Positions 34,606-43,046 of a stretch of 64,000 nucleotides of DNA are shown here, one piece after another. Made by a program: the position numbers and the translations under genes. Within the stretch, counting starts at the first letter, position 1. The number at the start of each line of letters is the position of its first letter. This DNA comes from a virus. The notes beneath the pieces were generated by a model. It was given only the letters and a program-made list of their open reading frames with translations. It was not told the DNA's origin and did not search any database. The stretch lies in the IMG/VR virus record IMGVR_UViG_3300025151_000001, positions 28,241 to 92,240 of that record; one strand, 5' to 3'.

Positions 34606-35265
34606 TCAATAATCCTTAATCATTGTGAAGATTCCTTTATACACCATTTCAGGGTCAGATTTTGCAGAAACAATATACTTAAAACAAGGTATTCCTCTAT
34701 CGTTTAGTTTGCTCATTCCGTATCTAAAGGGTTCAAAGATTTCATGTTTTAGAATATCATCCGTTGGATATTTTTTTCCCCAAATATCATATTTGTTTGC
34801 CCAAATTCCTACCGCTAATGGAAAGTCTGCATCCTTTTTCTTTTTACCGTCAGGCCAATAATCATTAATCATCGCATCAACAAAAAATTTCCATGCAATT
34901 TGGTGGTCCATATTTGAGTCGCTATCTAAGTGTCGGTGGTCAATCATAAAGATAACGTATTTTACTTTCCTCTCTCGCATATCTTTGAGCCATTCTTTCC
35001 AATAGATTGCCTCTCCACCAATGTCTGCTGTTTTTAATGTATGAGCATTACCATCGAGTTTAACATATTTTCTTGATGCACGGTGTCTTCCGACCGTTCT
35101 TTCTTTAATTTGTTGAACTTCTCCCCGTGTTCTCAATTGATGATGTAATGTTGTCTTTCCAACCATTGTTGCTCCATAAACTCCAAAATGAACTGCATGA
35201 AGTTTTCTGTAAATAGCAAGGGCCGCTTCCGTCACAACAACCGCAAAGCCCGTAAGAAGAGACAT
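34606..35265 (-). CDS. Ras-superfamily small GTPase, Arf/SRbeta-like
   Basis: 219 aa. The nucleotide-binding motifs are complete: G1 GATMVGKTT (31-39), a possible G2 Thr57 in RTVGR, G3 DIGGE (81-85) followed by a Trp as in Arf proteins, G4 NKYD (157-160), and G5 SAK (200-202). The N-terminal 20 residues form a hydrophobic or amphipathic segment (LLTGFAVVVTEAALAIY), like the anchor of SRbeta. A GTP-driven switch at a membrane is thus likely. It lies between capsid and connector genes, beside two membrane proteins. Its substrate or partners are unknown. The TTG-free ATG start has GGAGGG upstream. Confidence 0.85.
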   Translation of the reverse strand: MSLLTGFAVVVTEAALAIYRKLHAVHFGVYGATMVGKTTLHHQLRTRGEVQQIKERTVGRHRASRKYVKLDGNAHTLKTADIGGEAIYWKEWLKDMRERKVKYVIFMIDHRHLDSDSNMDHQIAWKFFVDAMINDYWPDGKKKKDADFPLAVGIWANKYDIWGKKYPTDDILKHEIFEPFRYGMSKLNDRGIPCFKYIVSAKSDPEMVYKGIFTMIKDY

Positions 35266-35280
35266 TCATTGAAACCCTCC

Positions 35281-35490
35281 TTAATGAGTAAAAATACCAA
35301 CAACGGCGTTAATCATCCAACCGATGATATCAACACCAAAGACTCCACCGACATTACCTAAAAGTAATGCGGCAACGGAACAAGTAATTCCGTAAAACCA
35401 AGCCTTTAATTTAAGAAACATAATGTCGGCAGAATGGGCGCGAGTCTGATTATACATGTAATCAGAATCAGACATACCCATAAGGTCCAT
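35281..35490 (-). CDS. two-span membrane protein next to the GTPase
   Basis: 69 aa from ATG 35490 (a TTG at 35496 is also possible). The second half holds hydrophobic stretches (FYGITCSVAALLLGNVG and DIIGWMINAVVGIF) that could span a membrane twice. It lies directly upstream of the GTPase gene in the operon. A role as membrane anchor or receptor of the GTPase, or a holin-like protein, can be imagined, but is inference. Confidence 0.6.
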   Translation of the reverse strand: MDLMGMSDSDYMYNQTRAHSADIMFLKLKAWFYGITCSVAALLLGNVGGVFGVDIIGWMINAVVGIFTH

Positions 35491-35506
35491 CAACAATCAT
35501 ATCACC

Positions 35507-35899
35507 TTATTGCAATTTAGCCAAGAAGTCAGCACTAACCTCGTTGTTTTGGTTTTGAAAACCAAACTGCGGTGAAGTGTTATAATCCGTTTGAAATTGC
35601 TTAGATGCTTCAAGAAGTTTTTTCTTTTGTTGTTCGTCACGGGACATTCTTGCCCAATATGCTTCAATCTTGCGGTCGAGCAAAAACAATTCAATACGGT
35701 CATTGAGGAATAAGTCCCCAATGGCTTTCATAATCATAATTGCTCCAACAGTAACTAAACCGAAGAGAACCCCGTGGGCTAATTTGGTATATGGGAAATC
35801 AATCCCATATTTAGAGTAAAAGAAAACATTTGCTCCGCTAAGACAACCACAAAATAAAATGGTCATAATCAGCCGAGTATCTTGATTGAGAGCAGCCAC
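35507..35899 (-). CDS. two-span membrane protein with helical tail
   Basis: 130 aa with a GTG start after GAGGTGATTTAAA. Hydrophobic segments are residues about 10-28 and 41-64, then a charged helix and a Gln/Asn-rich tail. Probably both N and C termini lie on the same side. It belongs to the membrane and GTPase cluster between the capsid decoration proteins and the head-tail connectors. The function is unknown. Confidence 0.6.
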   Translation of the reverse strand: MAALNQDTRLIMTILFCGCLSGANVFFYSKYGIDFPYTKLAHGVLFGLVTVGAIMIMKAIGDLFLNDRIELFLLDRKIEAYWARMSRDEQQKKKLLEASKQFQTDYNTSPQFGFQNQNNEVSADFLAKLQ

Positions 35900-35910
35900 T
35901 TTAAATCACC

Positions 35911-36192
35911 TCAGGCAAATTCGATGGAAACTGCAACTGAACCTGCATCTTCCTCAAAATAAATGCCGTTGGTGCAAAGGACACCGTGCATATCAAACTC
36001 AATTGTTTGATTTGCAGCAAGAGTAATTCTAGCAATTTCTTTACCAGAAGCAGCAGTATTGTCCCAAATTTTAACCGTAGCGGCGGAGCCTCCAACTTCT
36101 GTAGCATGAATGCTAATCAATAATGCTCTGTCTGAAGACACAACAGCACTTGAAGTTAAAACACCACTTGAACGGCAACCTGCAAAGCCCAT
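35911..36192 (-). CDS. small beta-sandwich virion protein
   Basis: 93 aa, a beta-strand pattern (ALLISIHATEVGG, ATVKIWDNT, RITLAANQTIEFD) common to small capsid decoration or fibre-head proteins in marine viruses. It is preceded by a 51-base gap with a short inverted repeat (GTAG-GGG-CTAC). Role in the capsid surface is inferred from context. Confidence 0.55.
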   Translation of the reverse strand: MGFAGCRSSGVLTSSAVVSSDRALLISIHATEVGGSAATVKIWDNTAASGKEIARITLAANQTIEFDMHGVLCTNGIYFEEDAGSVAVSIEFA

Positions 36193-36243
36193 TTGGATTC
36201 CTCCATTGGTGGGACGTAGCCCCTACTACTTAACCCCTTTGTT

Positions 36244-36618
36244 TTAAGAATCGTCAGATTTGACGGTTTCTTTCTTAGGTTTAGGGGTTGTTACCTTAGA
36301 GGCGACCTTTGAGACTTTGCTTTTTACGGCAGAAGTTTTTGGTTTAGCACCCAAAAGAGTTGTTTCAACATCAGAAGCCGAGCCTTTGATTTTAAGTTCC
36401 CTTAAAGCAAGGTCTAGAATTTTACCCTCTAAAGAACTAAGAAATTCTCTATCAGATTCTTCAAAGGTAAATAAGAAGTTAGGGTCTGAAAGTCTAATAA
36501 TTGCCCAACTTGAAGAAACAGAACAGGCTTCATCCCGAGTAATCTCGGTCGGCCCTTCTGTTCCAACAACGGTCATTCTAGAAAACTTAGCGTCTTTGCT
36601 CAGTTTTAGAGAAACCAT
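36244..36618 (-). CDS. hypothetical protein with Lys/Ser-rich tail
   Basis: 124 aa. The N-terminal 75 residues are mixed alpha-beta, and the last 45 are Lys, Ser, Thr and Val rich, with repeats of the KVSKVASKVTTPKPKK type, so disordered and basic. It lies after the decoration protein gene. A head protein that touches DNA or a linker is possible. Confidence 0.5.
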   Translation of the reverse strand: MVSLKLSKDAKFSRMTVVGTEGPTEITRDEACSVSSSWAIIRLSDPNFLFTFEESDREFLSSLEGKILDLALRELKIKGSASDVETTLLGAKPKTSAVKSKVSKVASKVTTPKPKKETVKSDDS

Positions 36619-36628
36619 ATTTACCGCC

Positions 36629-37210
36629 TCAAATCTGTCCGCGAACTTCTAGACGAATTGTGCCTAAGTTTCCAGAGGCCAAACCCGTATTGTCTGCGAT
36701 AGGCCCTGCATCGGCCAAACAGTAAAGGTATGCTTTATCACCTGTATTTGAGACACGCCCGACGTAGTAATACGTGTTAAACTTGTTTTGTCCCACAATA
36801 GCCACCGAAGTAATTCTTGAAAGACCAAGTGAAGCAGCGGTAACTACCTCGCCTGCGTGTGTAATTGCTTCGTTTCCGCCACCTGTATCGTTAGTTAGGT
36901 TAGAATCTGTAGTTAATACAGTTGCAGTTAACGCTGTAATTTCCATAAGAAGAGCGTTGTTTGCACCGGCAGAACCGGCAATCGTTACAATATCTCCAAC
37001 TTCGAAGCCATCCGTTAGATAACTACCTGCTGCGCGGGTAAGGGTATCACCCGTAGTTGCAGCGGTAATTGTCTGAGAAGCCGCCGTAGCGGTTGTTCCT
37101 GTTCTATATGCTGAGATTGCACAGTCGGCTAGGACGATATAATCATCACCGACGACCTTTGGGCGAGTAAAGCCCTTATGGTCAGCAATCAATGTAATTG
37201 CATTAGTCAA
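36629..37210 (-). CDS. capsid decoration-like protein
   Basis: 193 aa, Thr/Ala/Gly rich and beta stranded (TITAATTGDTLTRAAGS and later strands). It lies directly after the major capsid protein gene, the usual place for decoration (cement) proteins in HK97-type genomes. The assignment rests on position and composition. Confidence 0.6.
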   Translation of the reverse strand: MTNAITLIADHKGFTRPKVVGDDYIVLADCAISAYRTGTTATAASQTITAATTGDTLTRAAGSYLTDGFEVGDIVTIAGSAGANNALLMEITALTATVLTTDSNLTNDTGGGNEAITHAGEVVTAASLGLSRITSVAIVGQNKFNTYYYVGRVSNTGDKAYLYCLADAGPIADNTGLASGNLGTIRLEVRGQI

Positions 37211-37220
37211 CTAAAACACC

Positions 37221-38564
37221 TCATTGAAGGTTGGTAATCTTACCTTGACCCTTGAAGAAGGAACAGCCAACTTCACCGATGGTTCGGTAAAGAGCGCGGT
37301 TCCCGAGGGTTCCAACACCGAAGGGGTTTCCGTTGGAAATACCGTCCTCGAAGTATTGAGTAGGTTTCATAACAGATAGCCACATATGGTCGGTATCTAG
37401 GAAAAGCAAGTCACTAATCGAAGTTGAAGCGCCGGTAGTTGAAGGCATATCCTTGACCGGAATCAGAGGAATGTCGTAGTAGGTCGAAACACGGAAACCG
37501 ACTTCTTGGCCCTTTACACCACGAACGCCGTTCACGGTCGGAACAATTTCTTTTCGGTCCATGAAACGCTCTTGGCTCTGCAACAGGTCAGAAATGGCCT
37601 GAATGGTGTCGTAGCCCGTAAGGATAACCTTAGGAGAACCACCGGCGGTTCGCAGGTTGCGAAGAGTGTCGTTTAAGCGAGTTAAGGTCAAAGCCCGAAC
37701 ATCACCCGCAGCATAGCCACTACCGAAGTCAACTTGAGCATCTAAGAAAGATGCAGCGGTAAATCGCTCAGAACCGAAGATTTTACCCAAGTTGTTGGTA
37801 GCACTAGTTACATCGGTAGCAAGAACGTTATCGTCAATAGCAAGCAATTCATCACGGCTCGAAACAACCTTCATCAAAGATGTGTAGTTTCGCTCAATGT
37901 GGGGCATAGCGGAGGTTTCACCATAATGCTCCAAGGGCATAACGAGCATCTTGTTCTGAACTTCAGAGTGGTGCTTACCCATGTCTTCACGCATTTGAGC
38001 GCGAATGTCGCCAATACCGTCGTCAATCGCTGCCATTTCCATAGCCAATTCGGAGAAGTCGAATTGATGTGCGACTACTTTCGGAGAAACAAACAGTTGA
38101 GCGTAGGTTGGAGCAATTGGACCCAAACCATCAGCCGCAGTTGAAAGACCTGCATTCTCAGGAACGCCACCGATTGCGTCAGCACGGGGAGCATCTGCAC
38201 CGAGTAAAGCAGCATTCAAGGTTCCTGAGGTAGCAAGACCGAATGTATCACCACTACCACCGGCAGGGCGAGACTTCAGGATTCTCCAACCGGAGGAAGT
38301 GTATGGGCGCTTTGAAATCATCGAAAGAGCGTTGCATTCGCGGTTTAGCATAGACCAAACCTTTTGACCGTAAATTACGTTATAGAGGGAAGATAGGTCA
38401 CTTGCTGCCGTTGTTCCAGAACCGACACCTAAAGCAGTATCGTGTCCGGTGTGAAGACCGGCAACTGCGCCTGCTTGCTTCAGTAACGAATTACCTGCGG
38501 CAAAGTTTCCAAGTCCGTATGTTTGTGCTTCTAAATCTGCAATTGTGTTAATATAGCCACTCAT
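37221..38564 (-). CDS. HK97-fold major capsid protein
   Basis: 447 aa. Features: a helical and Gly-rich N-terminal arm, a central E-loop region and a long spine-helix segment (IRAQMREDMGKHHSEVQNKM), then P-domain and A-domain strands ending SFFKGQGKITNLQ. It follows the prohead protease-scaffold gene and precedes the decoration protein, the standard HK97 order. GAGGTGATTTAAC lies before the ATG. It forms the capsid shell. Similar in type to capsid proteins of tailed archaeal viruses. Confidence 0.85.
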   Translation of the reverse strand: MSGYINTIADLEAQTYGLGNFAAGNSLLKQAGAVAGLHTGHDTALGVGSGTTAASDLSSLYNVIYGQKVWSMLNRECNALSMISKRPYTSSGWRILKSRPAGGSGDTFGLATSGTLNAALLGADAPRADAIGGVPENAGLSTAADGLGPIAPTYAQLFVSPKVVAHQFDFSELAMEMAAIDDGIGDIRAQMREDMGKHHSEVQNKMLVMPLEHYGETSAMPHIERNYTSLMKVVSSRDELLAIDDNVLATDVTSATNNLGKIFGSERFTAASFLDAQVDFGSGYAAGDVRALTLTRLNDTLRNLRTAGGSPKVILTGYDTIQAISDLLQSQERFMDRKEIVPTVNGVRGVKGQEVGFRVSTYYDIPLIPVKDMPSTTGASTSISDLLFLDTDHMWLSVMKPTQYFEDGISNGNPFGVGTLGNRALYRTIGEVGCSFFKGQGKITNLQ

Positions 38565-38575
38565 GTTAAATCACC

Positions 38576-39781
38576 TCAAAGGTTTCCTCCGGTAAGACGG
38601 TGAATATCGGACCAATCCATCTTGGCGATATCGTCTAAGGTTGGAATGTTTGCAACTGCTTCTTCTTGAGCCTTTGCGATAACTTCACGTTCTGAGGTCA
38701 GAGACTTGCGAAGTTCAGTAAATTCGTTCTTAAGAGAAGCGATTTCGCTAGCAGCATCATAGTTCTGCTTTGCGATAAGATTCTCACGGGACGAAACTTC
38801 GGACTCAAAGCGAGCCGAAAAAGACTTCTGAAGGTTGTCGTAAGCGAGTTTTTCTAACTGCTCTTGACGGAAAGCCTCGTAAGCCTTTTCGATGTTTCCA
38901 ACGGAAAGGTCAAGGGTTTCTAACTCTTGGTTGTTAAATGCCTTAACAACGGGAAGGTCGGAAGCCTTTGGTTTTCCGTTTTCAATTACTACATGGTCCG
39001 CAGGTTCTCCAATTTCGACACCTGCGCCATCAAGAGTAGAAACAACAGCCTTTGCTTCCGAATCGTCCATGTATTCCATAGACTCTTCTTGGTCATCCAT
39101 CATTTCTTCGGATTCTCCGCCATAGTCACCACGTTCCATTTCGTCATCCATCATTTCTTCTTCTTCCTTTCGGAGCGAATTCACTTCTTTGAGAAGTGTA
39201 TCTAACTCTTCTAGTGCTTTTTCTAGTTTTTCGGTCATTTTCTCACCTGTTTTTTCTTGTTTTAAAATGTCAAACTTTGCTTCCGGGTTAATTCCTTTTT
39301 CACAAATCGTGACTTCATGCAGTTCTAACTTTGAAATTTCGTTATATTGTCCTAATTCAGAATTTGATTTCTTGACTTTCTGTAATGCTTGTCCACCAAT
39401 ACTAAAAGAACGGAGAGAACCTTTTCTAATTCCTCTGTTAATCTCCTTGGCTTTTTCGATATCATCGCGTAGTTTGATAACAACAAAGAATCCTACATCA
39501 TCAACTTCTGTTTTCCAGAGTCTTCCTGTTTTATCTCGGTAAGAGTCCACTACTTCTCCGACTTGAACATTTGAATGGTTGGTCATTACATTCCTAAATG
39601 ACTTTTGTTCCATGAATTTCTTAACTGCTTCGTTAAGTGCTTTGAGGGTAATCAAATCATTTTGCTTATCAACGATTTCAATGCTTGCATAACCACCAAT
39701 CATTAAGTCGTCGTTGCTTTTGAGAATCGTGAAATCTCCATCATCACCATTGGACTTCAGGAGGGTTCGCATTCCTCTCAT
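38576..39781 (-). CDS. prohead protease fused to scaffold protein
   Basis: 401 aa. Residues 1-170 form an XkdF/S78-like protease: H69 in TNHSNVQVGE and the nucleophile Ser in GSLRSFSIGG (122-130), with a matching domain end LHEVTICEKGINPEAKF. The remainder is a coiled-coil, acidic scaffold (EEEEMMDDEMERGD and onward). It ends KMDWSDIHRLTGGNL, a W-containing peptide like those tagging many other proteins here. The protease trims the scaffold and capsid arm during maturation, by family knowledge. Confidence 0.83.
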   Translation of the reverse strand: MRGMRTLLKSNGDDGDFTILKSNDDLMIGGYASIEIVDKQNDLITLKALNEAVKKFMEQKSFRNVMTNHSNVQVGEVVDSYRDKTGRLWKTEVDDVGFFVVIKLRDDIEKAKEINRGIRKGSLRSFSIGGQALQKVKKSNSELGQYNEISKLELHEVTICEKGINPEAKFDILKQEKTGEKMTEKLEKALEELDTLLKEVNSLRKEEEEMMDDEMERGDYGGESEEMMDDQEESMEYMDDSEAKAVVSTLDGAGVEIGEPADHVVIENGKPKASDLPVVKAFNNQELETLDLSVGNIEKAYEAFRQEQLEKLAYDNLQKSFSARFESEVSSRENLIAKQNYDAASEIASLKNEFTELRKSLTSEREVIAKAQEEAVANIPTLDDIAKMDWSDIHRLTGGNL

Positions 39782-39797
39782 GTCTCTTCATCTCCTT

Positions 39798-39810
39798 AGA
39801 GTATATAATG
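39798..39810 (-). promoter_or_regulatory. possible archaeal TATA-like element
   Basis: The 37-base gap upstream of the protease gene contains CATTATATAC on the minus strand, about 24 bases before the start codon, followed by AAGGAG. It could be an internal promoter for the capsid genes, but with the usual 25-base spacing the transcript would begin at the start codon and lose the ribosome-binding site. A chance match is quite possible. Confidence 0.2.
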
Positions 39811-39818
39811 ACCTCGCT

Positions 39819-42317
39819 TCAGGACTCAGGAATGGTCAAAGAATTATACCTGTCTTTGTAAATGTTCCATAAACCTTCATCTCCTTCTTTATCAGCCGGA
39901 GTTTGTTTATAGCCTGTCCACGCTAGCCACATTTTTTCATCCTTTACAGGGATAACTCTAAGGTGCAGTTTAGTTTCAAACTTATTACCCTTTAAGAAAT
40001 ATTCATGATATCCTTCCCTTTGGACACCTAATCGAATATCTCCTGCATCAATCAAGTCTTCCCTATCTTTAGTTTTAGAAACTTGAGCAGGGAATTTACC
40101 TGCTTTTCCGAACAACTCAAAAATTGCATCTTTTTCCGGTAGTTCAATATACCAAACTAAGTTTTCATCACCGAGTTGAATGCTAAAATCTAAGTTACCA
40201 TCTTTTCGAAGATAAATCTTAAACAAACCTTCTCTATATTCTTCGGGAGTTTTATATTCAGACTTGATTAATTTATCTGTCTCAGAAAACAATTTCTTTT
40301 CGGACATATCATAACTGATACCGTCCCTTTCTTCAGCCCAAGTCATTAACTTACGCTCTTTACTTTCTAGAATATCTTCATATTCTTCTGATTTCTTTTT
40401 CTTCAAGAAGTTATGCAATTCTCTAACTGTCTTTGGGCCTTGTTCTTTTAAGAAATTGATAATAGATACAGTAAGTTTTGCTTGCTTTGTTTTCATAATT
40501 TCCTCGGCTTGAGCCTTCCACATATCTAAATCTGCAATAGCATTCTTGGACATAAGGTTAGATTCTTCAAAACCATAGATAGTAAAACCATCATAATCTG
40601 ATTTAATGATTAATGTGGCCTCACCATGAATAAAGTCAGTAACTTTGATTCCTTTTTCTAAAGCACTAACATCATAATTTAATGATTTCTTAGTATCTTG
40701 AGATAACATATCTAAGGTGACAATTTTATCAGGTGCTTCTACTTCTGGGATTTCAATGACCTTTGCTGAGAAAACTGTGTATCTATCCCCGGCAGGCTTT
40801 ACTTCATCAACTTTCACACGAATAATGTCGCCTACCTTAGCAGAAATTTTGGTGTTAAGGGCCTTGCCTACGTCCATGTAGGTCTTGCCTTCAATCTCCC
40901 TGAAGTGCTTACCTTCGCCTTCTGTTGGTCCTGCGCCGAGCGTATATGAATACAGATTGCTTTTAGTCTTCTTAACATCGAGAACAATAAGGTCCAAGTC
41001 AACAAACTTCTTCCACTTAATCCATTTTGGATTCTTTCTTGTTCCAACATAATAAGTTGAGGTGGTGTCTTTAATGACCACACCTTCAGATGTAGGCATC
41101 TCCATAATTTCCTTCGAATAAGATTCAACATCTTTAATATTGTCGGCCATTCTAGTGTCTTTCTTGGATGGGAAAGCAACCTCTGTTGAAGAGCGAGAAG
41201 AGTAATTGTTGAAAAGAATAGTAATTCTATCCTCTAGCGGTTCTTCGATTAGCGACCTGTTCTCATGTCGCATAATATCGAAAACGTGCGCTCTTAGTGT
41301 AGCATTTGGGTATTTGCCTTTAAACACATGAGCAATTGTGTCTGCTCTATGAAGTGCTTCATCCTCATCAAATAAAATGAGTTCAGCATCAAGAATACAG
41401 TCTCCGTATTGTTTCTGCTTCATTTCTTTTACTTGGTCGGGACACTTATCAGTAATATCCTTTTCATTATAAGAATAAATTTTAACCTTATCATCAATCT
41501 TATGAATTTGGATTCTCATACCATCATATTTTTCTTGGATGACCCAATTACCACTAAAACCTTTTAATTCATTCAGGTCTTCAATATCGAAAATACGATA
41601 CATTGGTTTATTTGGAACTAAGAAATCAGACTGTGCTTTTTCCTCCACAGACTTCTGGGCCTTTTCAATTTCTTTAAGTTCATCTAACTCTTCTTCTTTG
41701 TGTTCAGAGAGATAAAACATTTCTAAAAGGTCAAGAGCAGAACTAACTTTGCTTTCGACCTTCTTTGAGTCTTTTCCATCACCGTATTGCTCGATGATGT
41801 ATAGGGCAACGTCGTCCACTTCTAGGTCAAGACCGGGGAAGCCGTCCGTAATTTCGTCCGGTTGCATATCTTTAATGCTCCAAACTTTCTCAGGAAGAGC
41901 ATCATTCCCGTCCCTTAGAGCATAGTGAAGAAACTTAGCCATAGTCTCTGGTTCTTCAAGTAATACTTCAAGAACTTTATCTTTGTATTTCTTTGTGAAA
42001 GGGTCATTGGCTTCATCAGCGGAAAGTCTCATATTTTTAATGCTCTCATAAATCTTAGATGCTTCATTGGTTTGTGGGTCCGAAGCATCTTTTGCTTCTA
42101 ATACATTTTCATTAAGGTAGTCTTCTAATACATTTGAAAGAGCATTAGTCTTAGAATAAATTTCCTTTAAGTCTTCAACTGCTTTTCGCCAACGACTACC
42201 GTATTCTTTTGGGTCTTCACGCGCAGAAAGATACGCTACGCGAGTCTTCTCGAATAAGCGAATAATCTCTTCAGAAGGAGATTCTTCTTTGTCGAGAAGA
42301 AGAGGCATATAAATCAT
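39819..42317 (-). CDS. lig: ATP-dependent DNA ligase with long N- and C-terminal extensions
   Basis: 832 aa. The nucleotidyltransferase core is complete: motif I EKYDGMR (adenylated K263), motif III around E312, motif IV EGVVIKD from 411, motif V KWIKWKK at 431-437, followed by an OB-fold. The first 230 residues are helical and charged. The last 300 hold a winged-helix-like part (VSIINFLKEQGPKTVRELHN) and a beta-rich domain that could resemble the phosphoesterase domains of LigD proteins. It lies in the head operon, apart from the other replication genes. The start overlaps the upstream stop (ATGA). Confidence 0.87.
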   Translation of the reverse strand: MIYMPLLLDKEESPSEEIIRLFEKTRVAYLSAREDPKEYGSRWRKAVEDLKEIYSKTNALSNVLEDYLNENVLEAKDASDPQTNEASKIYESIKNMRLSADEANDPFTKKYKDKVLEVLLEEPETMAKFLHYALRDGNDALPEKVWSIKDMQPDEITDGFPGLDLEVDDVALYIIEQYGDGKDSKKVESKVSSALDLLEMFYLSEHKEEELDELKEIEKAQKSVEEKAQSDFLVPNKPMYRIFDIEDLNELKGFSGNWVIQEKYDGMRIQIHKIDDKVKIYSYNEKDITDKCPDQVKEMKQKQYGDCILDAELILFDEDEALHRADTIAHVFKGKYPNATLRAHVFDIMRHENRSLIEEPLEDRITILFNNYSSRSSTEVAFPSKKDTRMADNIKDVESYSKEIMEMPTSEGVVIKDTTSTYYVGTRKNPKWIKWKKFVDLDLIVLDVKKTKSNLYSYTLGAGPTEGEGKHFREIEGKTYMDVGKALNTKISAKVGDIIRVKVDEVKPAGDRYTVFSAKVIEIPEVEAPDKIVTLDMLSQDTKKSLNYDVSALEKGIKVTDFIHGEATLIIKSDYDGFTIYGFEESNLMSKNAIADLDMWKAQAEEIMKTKQAKLTVSIINFLKEQGPKTVRELHNFLKKKKSEEYEDILESKERKLMTWAEERDGISYDMSEKKLFSETDKLIKSEYKTPEEYREGLFKIYLRKDGNLDFSIQLGDENLVWYIELPEKDAIFELFGKAGKFPAQVSKTKDREDLIDAGDIRLGVQREGYHEYFLKGNKFETKLHLRVIPVKDEKMWLAWTGYKQTPADKEGDEGLWNIYKDRYNSLTIPES

Positions 42318-42820
42318 CTAAGATTAATGAATTCTTCATCGGTTCTACTATGTCCAGTTCTACCGGCTCCACCATATTTTTGTTGTTCTATATAATCTTC
42401 CATCGCTTTTTCATGAAGTTTTGCGATTTGGTTTACATGATAATTGTCTTTAGTATCGGAACTTTTACTCAGTTCCTTAATGTGATGGTCCATCATCTGA
42501 AGCGAAGCCAATAATTTACCGGCGAGGCCGGGATAACCTGCTTTTTCTCTAGGTGGTCCTCTAAACTTAGCCTTCTTCATTTCTTGACCTGCAAGACCAT
42601 AACCTGAATGAGTTTCTTCACTTTGGGTCTTAATCTTAGTCTTATCAGCCTGAGCCTTTGGTCGCTTTAACTTGGCATTTTTGGCTTCATGCTCAACTTC
42701 ACCAATTTGAGTAGGCTCAATGTTCTTTCTTTTCTTTGCACTCAATTCTTCCTTAGCCTTTCTAGCCTTTTCAATAGCAAGACTCACTAATCTTTCTTCG
42801 GGTGTAACTCTTTCTGGCAT
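42314..42820 (-). CDS. Lys-rich head-region protein, 168 aa
   Basis: Charged, Lys/Glu-rich N-terminal 80 residues, then GPPREKAGYPGLAGKLLASL and a helix. The ATG at 42820 follows AGGTGA with five bases between. No family. The region between portal and protease often encodes scaffolding or internal head proteins; its composition would suit one. Confidence 0.55.
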   Translation of the reverse strand: MPERVTPEERLVSLAIEKARKAKEELSAKKRKNIEPTQIGEVEHEAKNAKLKRPKAQADKTKIKTQSEETHSGYGLAGQEMKKAKFRGPPREKAGYPGLAGKLLASLQMMDHHIKELSKSSDTKDNYHVNQIAKLHEKAMEDYIEQQKYGGAGRTGHSRTDEEFINLR

Positions 42821-42821
42821 T

Positions 42822-43046
42822 TCACTCACCTGATAATTTCTTCACAACATCGTGAATTTCTGACCAATCCATACCAGAAACATCACCAACCCCTGAGGAT
42901 TTTTGAATGTTCATCGAAGGGGTAGGGCTATCAACAACAACATAACCTGACTTCATCAGAAGATTGTCGTTATTATAAACGGCTTTCTCTAGTTGTTCAA
43001 TCTTAGTCGTGAGTGCTTTTAAAATCTCTAATAAATCTTCGTTCAT
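42822..43046 (-). CDS. small coiled-coil protein with C-terminal W tag
   Basis: 74 aa. The N terminus is a coiled coil (LLEILKALTTKIEQLEKAV) and the C terminus is SGMDWSEIHDVVKKLSGE, closely matching the C-terminal end MDWSDIHRL of the protease-scaffold protein. AAGGAGG lies upstream. A small scaffold-like or cargo-binding protein is a reasonable guess. Confidence 0.65.
   Translation of the reverse strand: MNEDLLEILKALTTKIEQLEKAVYNNDNLLMKSGYVVVDSPTPSMNIQKSSGVGDVSGMDWSEIHDVVKKLSGE

Noticed and set aside
39798-39810. Strong internal promoter for the capsid genes
   Set aside because: The TATA-like element sits too near the start codon to leave room for a leader with the visible AAGGAG; kept only as a low-confidence feature.
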